From the NCBI GenBank assembly GCA_000435475.1, contig FR896066.1:16077-39992 (forward strand): a DNA stretch of 23,916 nt, given 5' to 3'. The stretch comes from Cryptobacterium sp. CAG:338. Its GTDB lineage: Bacteria > Actinomycetota > Coriobacteriia > Coriobacteriales > Eggerthellaceae. Each line of letters begins with the position of its first letter. The first letter of the stretch is position 1. Position numbers and translations under genes: made by a program. Below, one piece after another: positions 1-8,083 of the stretch. The notes under the pieces were generated by a model. That model saw nothing but the letters and a program-made list of their open reading frames with translations. It did not search any database and was not told the DNA's origin.

Positions 1-304
1 GCTCTACCTGCATTTTCTCCGTATCGATCACGCGCGAAACATAAGGACGCTCCAAGGTCGACCTGAAAGCACGCAGCAAAAAGACTGCTTCTTCTGGAGA
101 TCCCTGCGCTTGCTTGAGTGCTAATGCTGCAAGGCGAGGAGCATACAGGGAAGCTTCTCCCATAACCTGCTCAATAAGACCGGGGAAGGTTATTTCGATT
201 TCTTCAACCGTTGAAGTATCGCCATGAGCAACCCGCTCGTATTCAAGCAGTTTCAAGCTCTCTTCGATGGCAAGACCGCCACCGCGAACTGCTACATATC
301 CCAT
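1..304 (-). CDS. phnI: PhnI, C-P lyase core subunit (N-terminal part, runs off the window)
   Basis: This is the first 101 codons of PhnI, a subunit of the carbon-phosphorus lyase core complex (PhnGHIJ). PhnI acts in the cytoplasm and attaches the phosphonate to ATP by displacing adenine. The start MGYVAVRGGGLAIEESLKLL matches the family opening (YVAV-KGG-AI), and the later stretch FPGLIEQVMGEASLYAPRLA is also family-like. The ATG at 304-302 has a strong AAAGGAGG ribosome site just upstream and overlaps the last 13 bases of phnH, so the two are probably translationally coupled. The 3' end lies outside the window, so the catalytic part cannot be judged. The identification comes from the N-terminus and its position directly after phnG and phnH. 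Confidence 0.88.
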   Translation of the reverse strand, partial: MGYVAVRGGGLAIEESLKLLEYERVAHGDTSTVEEIEITFPGLIEQVMGEASLYAPRLAALALKQAQGSPEEAVFLLRAFRSTLERPYVSRVIDTEKMQVE

Positions 305-972
305 GCTGCACCCTCCTTTTCAACCGACAGAATTTTGGTTGTACGAGGAATGCCTACCACATGACCTTCAACGTCCACCAGGACAAAATCGACACCGCAA
401 GGATACTCATCGGCGCGATCGCGACGTGCTTCAATCCAGTCGCTACGATCAACATAAAACGTATGGGTATCTTTGATGCCAGGACCACTTACCACTACGC
501 GATACACTTTATCGCCTTGAGGCACAAACTCTTCAGCGGCGCTTGACGCAGAAGATCCAGGAATTGTGTTGCCCGCCAATGATCCGCAGTTAATCACAAT
601 CGTTGCCCCTTTTTCTGGAGCAATCAAGGTACCTTCAAATGCTTTTAGAACAGCATCGCGACAAGCAAAAGAATGCGCCACATCGGGAATCAAAATAAAA
701 TCTGCCTGCTCCAATTCAGCGGGATGAGAATGAGTATTAAGGACCACCCACTGAGTTGCTTCTTGCTCCCGCGTTCCGGAAACCGCAAAGGTCACCGCCT
801 GGTCAACCAGGGTCTTAACAACAACTTCAAAATGAGCGGGCAGAGGATTTTCTTCTTCGGCACCTGCACGCAACACCTCGACTTCACCAAGCCGCCCTGG
901 GCGTGCAAGCGCATTCATGATATTTCGAAAAGCACGTTGCAGTACGTGCGTTTCAGCATTATTTGCAATCAT
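292..972 (-). CDS. phnH: PhnH, C-P lyase core subunit
   Basis: PhnH is a 226-residue subunit of the C-P lyase core complex. It is related to PLP-fold proteins but has no known catalytic role of its own; it binds the PhnGIJ core. The family-typical opening QRAFRNIMNALARPG (residues 12-26) is present. So is the C-terminal region with YVDRSDWIEARRDRADEYPCGVDF, shown here only as the pattern R..W...R....PxGVD. The length fits the family. It starts two bases after the phnG stop and overlaps phnI by 13 bases, so it is clearly within one operon. No defect was seen. Confidence 0.9.
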   Translation of the reverse strand: MIANNAETHVLQRAFRNIMNALARPGRLGEVEVLRAGAEEENPLPAHFEVVVKTLVDQAVTFAVSGTREQEATQWVVLNTHSHPAELEQADFILIPDVAHSFACRDAVLKAFEGTLIAPEKGATIVINCGSLAGNTIPGSSASSAAEEFVPQGDKVYRVVVSGPGIKDTHTFYVDRSDWIEARRDRADEYPCGVDFVLVDVEGHVVGIPRTTKILSVEKEGAAWDM

Positions 973-974
973 AA

Positions 975-1403
975 CTACACTTCCATGGTCGAAAAATCTA
1001 CTTGCGTTCTTAACAGCGCTTCGTTGCGCTTGCGCTGTTTTGCTTGAATGTGCTCATCTGATTCAGCAAGTCGCGCATTCCATCCTGCGTTTTCGCACGA
1101 AACGGGATCAAGCGTGTAGGCAGCATCTACTACTGCCAAGTCGAATGCTTTGTCGTGATCTTCTCCCATGACCATGCCGTATCCATACGCATCACCAATA
1201 CGTACCACGCATGAAGTCATAAACGCTTCCCCTAAATAGAATTGGGAGCGCTGCGCACTTTCGCGCACTCGAAGCATGACAAGCTCTTCGGTTGGCTCTT
1301 TGACAAGGGCAACGTCATGCATCTGTTCGATTTCACGCGCAAGTTGATCGAGGACAGTGCGATCCCCCTCGACCAAAATGCGCGTACGAACCTTTCTTTC
1401 CAT
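975..1403 (-). CDS. phnG: PhnG, C-P lyase core subunit
   Basis: PhnG is a 142-residue subunit of the C-P lyase core. With PhnI it forms the part that builds alpha-D-ribose 1-phosphonate 5-triphosphate from ATP and phosphonate. The family core is visible around residues 75-115: FYLGEAFMTSCVVRIG, then a GYG.V.G.D..KA.DLA..DA pattern, as in PhnG proteins generally. It follows the second phnE by 27 bases, with purine-rich sequence (GGAGAG and AAGGA) ahead of the ATG. Length and position are normal. In the window it opens the catalytic half of the operon after the transporter genes. Confidence 0.88.
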   Translation of the reverse strand: MERKVRTRILVEGDRTVLDQLAREIEQMHDVALVKEPTEELVMLRVRESAQRSQFYLGEAFMTSCVVRIGDAYGYGMVMGEDHDKAFDLAVVDAAYTLDPVSCENAGWNARLAESDEHIQAKQRKRNEALLRTQVDFSTMEV

Positions 1404-1430
1404 TTCCTTTTTCTCTCCTGATTTTTCTCT

Positions 1431-2333
1431 CTAGTTTTGAACAATGAAGCGTTTACGCAGCTGGGTAGCAATAATCTCCAGCACAATCGCAACCGCCAGA
1501 CAGAAGTACACGATGACGCCTACTTCATGAATATTGAGATAGAAGCTACCTGCCAAGAACAGCTGATAACCAACGCCACCAGCACCAGCAACTGCTCCTA
1601 CTGCAACCGCGTTAACAAAGTTGATTTCAAAACGAATAAACGTCCACGAAAGCATTTCGGTAATCTTTTCGGGCACTACTGCCGAAAAAACAACCTGCCA
1701 CCAAGAAGCACCCGAAGCGCGGAGAGCCTCAATGACCCCCGGATCAACTTCTTCGAAACTTTCCGAATAAGCCTTAACCAAATAGGCAACGCTATGGAAT
1801 AAAAGACCGGTCACTGCAGCTTCTGGACCAAGACCAATAGCTACCGTAAAGATAAGTACCCATAAAATGGTTGGCACCGCACGAAAAAACGACATGATTG
1901 CCTTGATGACGTTTGATACCGCTTTGTTAGACAAATTCATCGCAGCAAAAAGACCAAAGAAAAAGGCAATCACTGCGCCAATGAAGGTCGTCAAAGCTGC
2001 CAGTGCAAGTGACTGGAGCGTACCAACAATGACATCTTCCATCGTAAAGTGGTTCTCCAACCAGGGCTGAGTAAGCATGGTAGCAAAGTCTTCCAATGCA
2101 GCTGGAACTGCTTGCACCATCGGGATTTTGCCGTAGTCCATAATGATGAACGTGAAAACAGTAACTGCAGCTAAGATACCCAGGGTGATCCACAAAACGG
2201 TATTGGATTTATTTGCCAAGCGCGTTTTAATGCGTCCACCATGACTTCTTTTGATGCCAAGTGTCGTATCATCAAACTGTTTTGCTTCAGCAATACGCTC
2301 GGCACTTGCAACAGCGCTAACCGAGGGACTCAT
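1431..2333 (-). CDS. phnE: PhnE-type phosphonate ABC transporter permease (second copy)
   Basis: This 300-residue inner-membrane permease belongs to the PhnE/binding-protein-dependent transport family. Hydrophobic segments occur around residues 48-66, 105-135, 150-180 and near the C-terminus. The ABC-contact loop is present (VDPGVIEALRASGASWWQVV, about residues 195-215), matching the EAA-like EAL...GAS of these permeases. It overlaps the preceding phnE by four bases (ATGA), so the two permeases are coupled and probably form a heterodimer served by PhnC. It is not identical to its neighbour, so this is an old paralogous pair. Whether it prefers phosphonate, phosphite or phosphate cannot be read from sequence; the C-P lyase context favours phosphonate. 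Confidence 0.87.
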   Translation of the reverse strand: MSPSVSAVASAERIAEAKQFDDTTLGIKRSHGGRIKTRLANKSNTVLWITLGILAAVTVFTFIIMDYGKIPMVQAVPAALEDFATMLTQPWLENHFTMEDVIVGTLQSLALAALTTFIGAVIAFFFGLFAAMNLSNKAVSNVIKAIMSFFRAVPTILWVLIFTVAIGLGPEAAVTGLLFHSVAYLVKAYSESFEEVDPGVIEALRASGASWWQVVFSAVVPEKITEMLSWTFIRFEINFVNAVAVGAVAGAGGVGYQLFLAGSFYLNIHEVGVIVYFCLAVAIVLEIIATQLRKRFIVQN

Positions 2334-3211
2334 ATAATCTGCCTCCTCACGTAGTTAGAAGTAGCTTCGCAGGCAATTACCACCACAATGATGAAAAGCA
2401 AGATGATTGCTGTTACGTCATAGTCGAAGCTTTTGTAATAGATGTTAAAAACGAAACCGATGCCCGTACCGGTCAAAATACCGACCAACGTAGCGTCACG
2501 AATGTTGGTCTCTACCATGTACAAAAGCCAGCTCACTACCGAAGTGATCGAAAGAGGAATAACTGCCTGAGTAACGATCTGTAAGTAGCTCGCACCTGTA
2601 GAACGCAGCGCCTCAATAACACCACCGCTAATTTCGTCGAGTGTTTCCAAAAAGCAGCGTGTTAAATAACCGAAGCTTCCTAAGAACAAAACAAGAAAGC
2701 CGGTAAATTCGCTTTGATTAAAAGAGAAGAGCAGAATAAAAGCCCACGCTACTGCAGGAATATTACGAAACAGCGAAGCAATTGCGCGAACGATAAGCGA
2801 GGCAGGGCCACCAATACCTACCGAACGACATCCCAATACTGCCAAGACGTAAGCAAGGATTGCTCCAGTTACACTTGATGCCACTGCAGAAAGAATAGTG
2901 GAAAGTAACGCATTGAGAATTTGCGGGATTTTTTCAAGAGCCTCTACCGTGGGAACAAAATTAGTTGCCATCCACACTACCGCAGACGGAAAATCTAGAA
3001 CTGCGGATACAAAGTCAAACTCTACTGCAGCCCCCGAAAGCGCATTAATAGCAATAAAACCCAAGGCAAGAAGGACAATAAAAATGCTGCGCTTACGAAA
3101 GAATTTTCGTCCTTCAGGCGAATTGGGAAGAATCACTTTCCCCGCATCGGCAATATCAACTGTGCCGGGTCCTTCGGCAGCTTTGCGATTCAAGAAAGAA
3201 AACGCACTCAT
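2330..3211 (-). CDS. phnE: PhnE-type phosphonate ABC transporter permease (first copy)
   Basis: This 293-residue permease has a long cytoplasmic N-terminus, a first membrane segment around residues 43-62, and a bundle of further segments. The coupling-loop signature ISGGVIEALRSTGASYLQIV lies near residues 195-215. Its start overlaps the phnC stop by four bases (ATGA), and its own end overlaps the second permease in the same way, giving phnC-phnE-phnE with coupled translation. It pairs with the downstream permease as the membrane channel of the phosphonate importer. No frame damage was seen. Confidence 0.87.
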   Translation of the reverse strand: MSAFSFLNRKAAEGPGTVDIADAGKVILPNSPEGRKFFRKRSIFIVLLALGFIAINALSGAAVEFDFVSAVLDFPSAVVWMATNFVPTVEALEKIPQILNALLSTILSAVASSVTGAILAYVLAVLGCRSVGIGGPASLIVRAIASLFRNIPAVAWAFILLFSFNQSEFTGFLVLFLGSFGYLTRCFLETLDEISGGVIEALRSTGASYLQIVTQAVIPLSITSVVSWLLYMVETNIRDATLVGILTGTGIGFVFNIYYKSFDYDVTAIILLFIIVVVIACEATSNYVRRQII

Positions 3212-4143
3212 AAGGCAGCTCCCGTGAAGGACTCTTCTTTCTTGACCTCAGATTGAGAAGTAGACGAAGCTTCCTTTGCAGATGCTCCGTTTTCCACTTG
3301 TGCTTCAGCGTCGTTTACCACAATGCCAGGACGATCAGGTGCCTGATTTACCAACTCGCCCTCTTCTACGCCATCAGCGTGTTCGCGTACATAAGGCGTA
3401 CCATAAATATAGGAAATCACCTTGGCATCCAACTCGTCAGGAGTGCCATCGAAGACCAGCTTGCCACGACGAAGGCCAATGATGCGATCGGAAAATTCTA
3501 CTGCATAGTCAACCTGATGCAGATTTACCAAACAGGCAATACCTAGCTCGTCGCAAGCCCAACGAAGTTGCTCCATTACCGTACGAGAAGAACGAGGATC
3601 CAAACTTGCAATAGGCTCATCGCACAGCATCAACAAGGGATCCTGTACCAAGGCACGCGCAATACCAACACGCTGCTTCTGTCCACCCGAAAGCTGATCA
3701 GCGCGCTTATAAGCAAACTCCGCAAGACCAACTTTTGCCAAAATATCAAAGGCTTCCAGTTTTTCTTCCTCAGAATAAAGGCCCAGCGCACCAGCAAGGC
3801 TTGATTTGTAACCCAAACGGCCTTGCAATACATTCTCGATAGCGCTTGCACGATAAACCAAGTTGTAATGCTGGAAAATCATACTGATGCGTCGACGTAC
3901 CCCGCGAAGCTGACGCTTCGACATCTTAGTAACGTCTTCGCCGTTGAAAACAATGCTGCCTTCAGTGGGGTCAATCAAACGATTAATGCATCGCAAAAAG
4001 GTTGATTTACCAGCACCGGAGCAGCCAATAACACTTACAAATTCACCGCGACCTACCGTTACATTAATACCGTCAAGAGCCTTGCTCTTACCGTTGTAAC
4101 TTTTGGAAAGGTCGTCGATAACCAGAAGATCTGAATTAGCCAT
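3208..4143 (-). CDS. phnC: PhnC, phosphonate ABC transporter ATP-binding protein
   Basis: PhnC is the ATPase that powers the PhnDCE importer. All ABC motifs are present: Walker A GCSGAGKST (about residue 39), Q-loop FQHYNLV, signature LSGGQKQRVGIARAL, Walker B LLMLCDEPIASLD and the switch histidine in VNLHQVDYA. At 311 residues it is longer than a typical PhnC of about 250-270. The surplus is an acidic, Ala/Glu/Ser-rich C-terminal tail after about residue 255, probably disordered. The gene follows phnD across a hairpin and overlaps the first phnE by four bases. Substrate class is assigned from the operon. Confidence 0.9.
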   Translation of the reverse strand: MANSDLLVIDDLSKSYNGKSKALDGINVTVGRGEFVSVIGCSGAGKSTFLRCINRLIDPTEGSIVFNGEDVTKMSKRQLRGVRRRISMIFQHYNLVYRASAIENVLQGRLGYKSSLAGALGLYSEEEKLEAFDILAKVGLAEFAYKRADQLSGGQKQRVGIARALVQDPLLMLCDEPIASLDPRSSRTVMEQLRWACDELGIACLVNLHQVDYAVEFSDRIIGLRRGKLVFDGTPDELDAKVISYIYGTPYVREHADGVEEGELVNQAPDRPGIVVNDAEAQVENGASAKEASSTSQSEVKKEESFTGAAL

Positions 4144-4191
4144 AATTCCTCTCCGTTAATCAAACAAAAGACTTTATCTCGGTAAAACAAA

Positions 4192-4220
4192 GATCCCGCT
4201 GAGAAGACCTCAACGGGATC
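4192..4220 (-). terminator. Hairpin between phnD and phnC (terminator/attenuator)
   Basis: GATCCCG (4192-4198) pairs with CGGGATC (4214-4220). The stem continues after one mismatch with TGAG/CTCA around a five-base loop, giving 11 pairs. On the minus strand it is followed by T-rich sequence (TTTGTTTT). It sits after the phnD stop and about 50 bases before phnC. By analogy with other binding-protein operons, it would let phnD be made in excess of the permease and ATPase, or protect the phnD mRNA end. Confidence 0.6.
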
Positions 4221-4237
4221 AGTGTTATCTTGCTCTC

Positions 4238-5284
4238 TTAGCCGAGGTTACGAATGGGGTCATACCAGGAATCTTCTACAGCTACAAAGGTAGTCTTGTC
4301 GGATTCCTTCTCCACCAAACCAGTTGCGTTTTCATCTTCGCCGTCATAGAAGATTGCGGAATTAGCAGCGGTATCAGCAGAGGTCATAGCGTCGGTAATA
4401 GCCTTCTGCTCATCCTCGCTCAAGGTATCGGTGTTGTAGCAGAAGGGAGCATTCAGAACAGGAGTAATACCAATAATGGTGAACTGTTCGCCACGTACGG
4501 TATCAAAAGGAGCTGCAGCGTCATCCTTTACCTTATAAACAGCACCTACGGTATTAGGCTCGCCCGATACTAGGTCAAAGTACATATCAACGTCGATATC
4601 GTCGAATGCAGCAGCTTCAGCATTGCCGGAAAGCAGGTTTACCGCAGAACCCTGGTGGGAATCGCCGAACATAACCGAGCTGAAGAACTTACCATCTTCA
4701 AGAAGCTCATCGGAAGATTCCAGGCCAAACTTTTCAACGATGGAGCTTGAAGGAATAGCAAAGCCGGAAGTAGAAGTTGCTGATACGAAGGAGAAGCTCT
4801 TACCCTTAATGTTGTCGATGGAATAAGTATCGCCATCCTTGTACTGATCAGCGTTTTCAGTCTTTACGCAAATGCGGCTGTAGTAGCAAGCTTCATCCAG
4901 AGTGCCGTTAGCGTCGCTTGCCGTAAAGGCGCACTGAACTTTGTCGTTCTTTTCGTTTGCCTGAACATAACCTTCAGCGCCAAGGTAGCCCATCTAAGCC
5001 TGACCAGAAACCAGAGCCTCAATTGCTACGTTGTAGTCGGTCGTGGTCATGATTTCAACATCGCGGCCAGTAGCGTTCTTGATGATCTCAGCAACTGCAT
5101 CACGGGAGGCTTCCATATCTGCAGAAGAATTATCGGGCAAGAATACAACCGTAATAGGATCGCTATTTGAAGAACCTTCATCCGAATTAGACGAGCAACC
5201 TGTCGCAAGCAACACGGTGCCGAGTGCGAGCACGGCAGTAAGGAGAACTGCAAGAGCACGCTTTGCGGTAGATACACCTTCCAT
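4238..5284 (-). pseudogene. phnD: PhnD-like phosphonate-binding lipoprotein interrupted by an in-frame amber codon
   Basis: The frame encodes a periplasmic phosphonate-binding lipoprotein of 348 codons. Residues 1-30 form a lipoprotein signal with lipobox LLATGC and an acylatable cysteine. The mature part opens with DPITVVFLPDNSSADMEA, typical of PhnD. At codon 97 (4994-4996) a TAG interrupts the frame between EALVSGQA and MGYLGAEGYV. PhnD proteins continue straight through this point (SGQ..-IGYLG/F-G-E.Y), so the two halves are one gene. The downstream 251 residues show no further stop or frameshift and end in AVEDSWYDPIRNLG. An ATG directly follows the TAG, but re-initiation there would lack the signal peptide. 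One C-to-T change from CAG would create this stop. Without readthrough the importer has no capture protein from this locus. A sequencing error or a recent nonsense mutation are both possible. Confidence 0.8.
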
Positions 5285-5486
5285 TTGTTTCTACTCTTCC
5301 TTTCTTTGTTTTCTCTTGTCATAAAGCGACACGAGGCACTATATCGAAGGAAAATATTGAAAAAAACGGTTTGAACGTGGTTCTAAAACAGGTTTAAGAA
5401 ACTCTGGCGTAACTTGAAATATCCGTAACGTTTGTAAGAAAAAATGAGAAAAATGAGTTTACGTTTTACGTGCATTGAACGATTCT

Positions 5487-5520
5487 TTAAGAAAGTTCTT
5501 AATAAATGCATCTTGCATTT
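5487..5520. promoter_or_regulatory. Two adjacent perfect dyads, candidate operator upstream of phnD
   Basis: TTAAGAAAGTTCTTAA (5487-5502) is a 7+7 dyad with a two-base centre. One base further on, AAATGCATCTTGCATTT (5504-5520) is a 7+7 dyad with a three-base centre. They lie about 200 bases before the phnD start. Such symmetry suits dimeric regulators, but no regulator can be named, and neither matches the enteric Pho box. Confidence 0.35.
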
Positions 5521-5580
5521 AACATGGATTCTGCGCTAGGACAGATCGTGCATTGGGCGATGGCACGATAAACTTCTAAC

Positions 5581-5622
5581 TTATTAACCCCAACGTGGCA
5601 GTTATTGACCCTAATTTGGCAG
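5581..5622. repeat. 21-bp imperfect direct repeat, two units
   Basis: Units 5581-5601 and 5602-5622 share 17 of 21 positions, with pattern TTATT.ACCC.AA..TGGCAG. The 21-bp period equals two DNA turns, so equivalent bases face the same side. Similar TGGCA-ending words recur between tsaE and tsaBD (23026-23038 and 23091-23104). Confidence 0.5.
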
Positions 5623-6002
5623 ACTTTCAATATGAAAATTCCCCTACACCCAGCCTCGCCACATCAATCAATGATCTTTTAAAGAGCGGAAAGGTTCAAA
5701 CGAACCGTTTTTCAACAGGTTAGTGCAGAAAATGACATCGCGGCTCGAGGCATTCAGTTACTCTAATGGCTTAAGTTATTTAAGTAATTCAAAAAAAGCA
5801 GTCTCATTCATCGAGTCGTCAGAACCACGCTCCCGTGATTTATCAACGTCGCATTTCTACACTCTTTAAAGTCAAGACAATCATCTCGTACGCGCTTCAT
5901 ATAGCGTTAGTACTCCTTGGCATTGTTTACGCTCTTGAGCTTAATCTTCCTGAACACCTTATTCCTCAAACCGATTTCTTTTTTGTAGGATCCAACTTAT
6001 CC

Positions 6003-6875
6003 TTAGTGGAGCGCTGTGTTCCTTATCTCTTTACTACGCAGCTCCCAAAAAGCTACCGCACTCGCCGCTGCAACATTAAGCGAATCTACTCCATGAGCCA
6101 TTGGGATACGCACCGTGTAATCGCACGCTGCAATGGTATGCTGCGACAATCCATCACCTTCAGTGCCAAGCACCAATGCCAGTTTTTCACAGCGCTTGAG
6201 AATAGGATCATCGAGCGCAATTGAATCGTCGTTAAGCGCAAGAGCAGCGGAAACAAATCCTTCACTTCGAAGCAAATCTAATCCTGCCTTTGGCCATACA
6301 TCAATTTCTGTCGTACCAATTCGCGTCCAAGGCACCTGGAATACCGTCCCCATAGACACGCGTACCGCACGACGATAAAGCGGATCGCAACACGCTGGCG
6401 TTACCAAAACAGCATCGACACCAAGCGCGGCTGCACTTCGAAACGCAGCGCCAACGTTGGTGTGATTAGTTATATCTTCCAAAATTGCCACACGACGAGC
6501 GTTTGTTTTTTCAAGAAGCTCGCGCACTGACAACAACGGCTTGCGACGCATCGCACATAAGACTCCACGAGTGAGTTCATAACCTGCAAGCTTTTCTATT
6601 TCTTTTGCTGGAGCAACAAAAACAGGTAGATCTTGAGATTTCTTCGATGCTGCTTGCGCGCGTTCAAGAAGCTTACTCATGGATTCCAACTTATGAACAG
6701 GAATTAACAACGAGAGCGGCTCGTATCCTGCATCGAGCGCACGATCGATCACCTTGTCTGATTCAGCAATAAAAATGCCTTTTTCTGGCTCAAGCTTATT
6801 GCGCAACTGTACTTCCGTTAAGCGCGCATACACCTCTAATCGAGAATCATCCAAAGAATTAATCATCTCTATCAT
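6003..6875 (-). CDS. SpoU/TrmH-family RNA 2'-O-methyltransferase
   Basis: The enzyme transfers a methyl group from SAM to a ribose 2'-OH in rRNA or tRNA. An N-terminal substrate-binding domain (L30e-like: AESDKVIDRALDAGYEPLSL) precedes a SPOUT knot. The three family motifs are seen: NHTNVGAAFRSAAALGVDAV (motif 1), LALVLGTEGDGLS (motif 2) and RIPMAHGVDSLNVAAASAVA (motif 3). I chose the ATG at 6875, which gives 290 residues and has GGAAG ten bases upstream. An in-frame TTG at 6905 would place the start inside the upstream tandem repeat and has no proper ribosome site. A further ATG at 6866 is possible. The target nucleotide cannot be assigned. No operon partner is evident. Confidence 0.85.
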   Translation of the reverse strand: MIEMINSLDDSRLEVYARLTEVQLRNKLEPEKGIFIAESDKVIDRALDAGYEPLSLLIPVHKLESMSKLLERAQAASKKSQDLPVFVAPAKEIEKLAGYELTRGVLCAMRRKPLLSVRELLEKTNARRVAILEDITNHTNVGAAFRSAAALGVDAVLVTPACCDPLYRRAVRVSMGTVFQVPWTRIGTTEIDVWPKAGLDLLRSEGFVSAALALNDDSIALDDPILKRCEKLALVLGTEGDGLSQHTIAACDYTVRIPMAHGVDSLNVAAASAVAFWELRSKEIRNTALH

Positions 6876-6894
6876 GCACACACCGCTTCCAAAA

Positions 6895-7030
6895 GTGCCG
6901 ATCAAACCTTTAGCTAATCAAAACCATTAACTGATCGAAATCTGTAACTAATTCAAACTTTTAGCCAATCGAGAACTGTAACTAATTAAAACTCGTAGCC
7001 AATCAAACCCGTTAACAAATTCAAAGCTTT
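6895..7030. repeat. Degenerate tandem repeat of about 17 bp upstream of the RNA methyltransferase
   Basis: Seven to eight units of 16-18 bp follow one another. On the plus strand they read like TAGCTAATCAAAACCAT, TAACTGATCGAAATCTG and TAACTAATTAAAACTCG, alternating TAACTAAT and TAGCCAAT cores. The array fills most of the gap between the AEC transporter and the methyltransferase. It ends at the methyltransferase start region, where it overlaps the alternative TTG start. Confidence 0.65.
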
Positions 7031-7120
7031 AGTCTTTATGTAAAACATTACAAAAATAAAGATAAAATGGAGCCATAATCGCGAATCCCATTAGCGCTTT
7101 TCTATAAACACCAAGTAAGT

Positions 7121-8083
7121 TTACACCACCAACAAAGCCACGAGCGGCAGCGTTATTACCGAAAGAACAGTAGTTAAAAACGTCACGCGTGCAACCGTTT
7201 TAGTATCGCCCGAATACGCCAGTGAAAGCATTGTGCCATTCGACGCGACAGGCATTCCTGCCAAAAGAACCAAAATCGCCAAAATAAAAGAGTCATGCAC
7301 GAATAGCCCGAACACGAAGAACACCACTAACGGCACTGCGATCAGGCGGATTGCAGTGGTTAAATAGCTCCATCCGTCAGTAAAAATATCATGCAAGGGC
7401 ATTTTTGCGATGGATGAACCCACCACAAGCATTGCCGCAGGTACGGTCATCCCGCCCAACAAATCACACGCTTGTTGTATTGGACTCCCAGGTGCATTAA
7501 CTTCAAAAATCGCCAATACCGCCGCAACACTTGAAGCGATAACCGCCGGCTTCAAAAGGGCATGCCCTACTGCCCCAAGCTGCTTTCGCCAACCGCGCCG
7601 CTCGTCATCCGATTCCACCGTGCCCGATATAAGCATTACTCCAACAGAAAAGATAACAATATTGAAAATGATGTTGTAGATAGCAGCATAAAGCACTGCA
7701 CTTGGATCAAGCACAGAAGCCAGTACGGCATAACCAATAAAACCAGTATTTCCGAACACCATCATGAATTCGTGAGCGCCACGCGTCACCTTAGGCATCT
7801 TGCGATAAATCAATCGCCCAATTATGAGACTCAAGGTAATGGTTAAGACAAAATAAAGCGCCGCATATAACAACGTAAATCCTATGTCATGCGCACTTGG
7901 CAAAGACTCGCTTGAAAGAACAGAATTTAGAATAAGCGCAGGAAGCGTGATGTTGAAAACCAACTGCGAAAGCATCGTGTCGAAGGTGTCATTCATCAGC
8001 GATTTTTTACGTGCAATAAAACCACAAATAACGATAACCGCCAAAATGAACATCTGAATTGCAGTATGCTGGAATACTTCCAC
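7121..8083 (-). CDS. AEC-family (auxin efflux carrier/malate permease-type) transporter
   Basis: This 320-residue integral membrane protein has about ten hydrophobic segments in two halves. It begins with FILAVIVICGFIARKKSLMN, then LVFNITLPALILNSV, the family's N-terminal pattern with the conserved N-TLPALI. The middle GNTGFIGYAVL (NTG-F-G) and the C-terminal LLAGMPVASNGTMLSLAY (conserved P-A-N) also fit the AEC family. Members export or import organic anions, for example malate in lactic acid bacteria; the substrate here is unknown. The start is GTG at 8083 with only a weak upstream site, so it is uncertain. It stands alone between two large intergenic gaps. Confidence 0.85.
   Translation of the reverse strand: MEVFQHTAIQMFILAVIVICGFIARKKSLMNDTFDTMLSQLVFNITLPALILNSVLSSESLPSAHDIGFTLLYAALYFVLTITLSLIIGRLIYRKMPKVTRGAHEFMMVFGNTGFIGYAVLASVLDPSAVLYAAIYNIIFNIVIFSVGVMLISGTVESDDERRGWRKQLGAVGHALLKPAVIASSVAAVLAIFEVNAPGSPIQQACDLLGGMTVPAAMLVVGSSIAKMPLHDIFTDGWSYLTTAIRLIAVPLVVFFVFGLFVHDSFILAILVLLAGMPVASNGTMLSLAYSGDTKTVARVTFLTTVLSVITLPLVALLVV

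Larger units (their letters stand above)
5285..6002. other. Gene-free region upstream of phnD with dyads and direct repeats
   Basis: About 700 bases hold no convincing gene. phnD has a purine-rich GGAAGAG ribosome site upstream of its ATG. Two perfect dyads lie side by side at 5487-5502 (TTAAGAA-AG-TTCTTAA) and 5504-5520 (AAATGCA-TCT-TGCATTT). A pair of 21-bp direct repeats occupies 5581-5622. No divergent gene starts on the plus strand. The region is therefore best read as phnD control sequence plus the 3' flank of the RNA methyltransferase gene, for which no terminator was seen. Confidence 0.5.

Noticed and set aside
4994..4996. Pyrrolysine or programmed recoding at the phnD amber codon
   Set aside because: No pyl genes or downstream recoding element are visible, and PhnD is not known to contain pyrrolysine. 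A nonsense mutation or sequence error is simpler.
5835..6224. Plus-strand frame of 129 codons with a hydrophobic stretch, overlapping the methyltransferase 3' end
   Set aside because: It starts at a GTG without a ribosome site, and its second half is antisense to a clear SpoU methyltransferase. No family features were seen.
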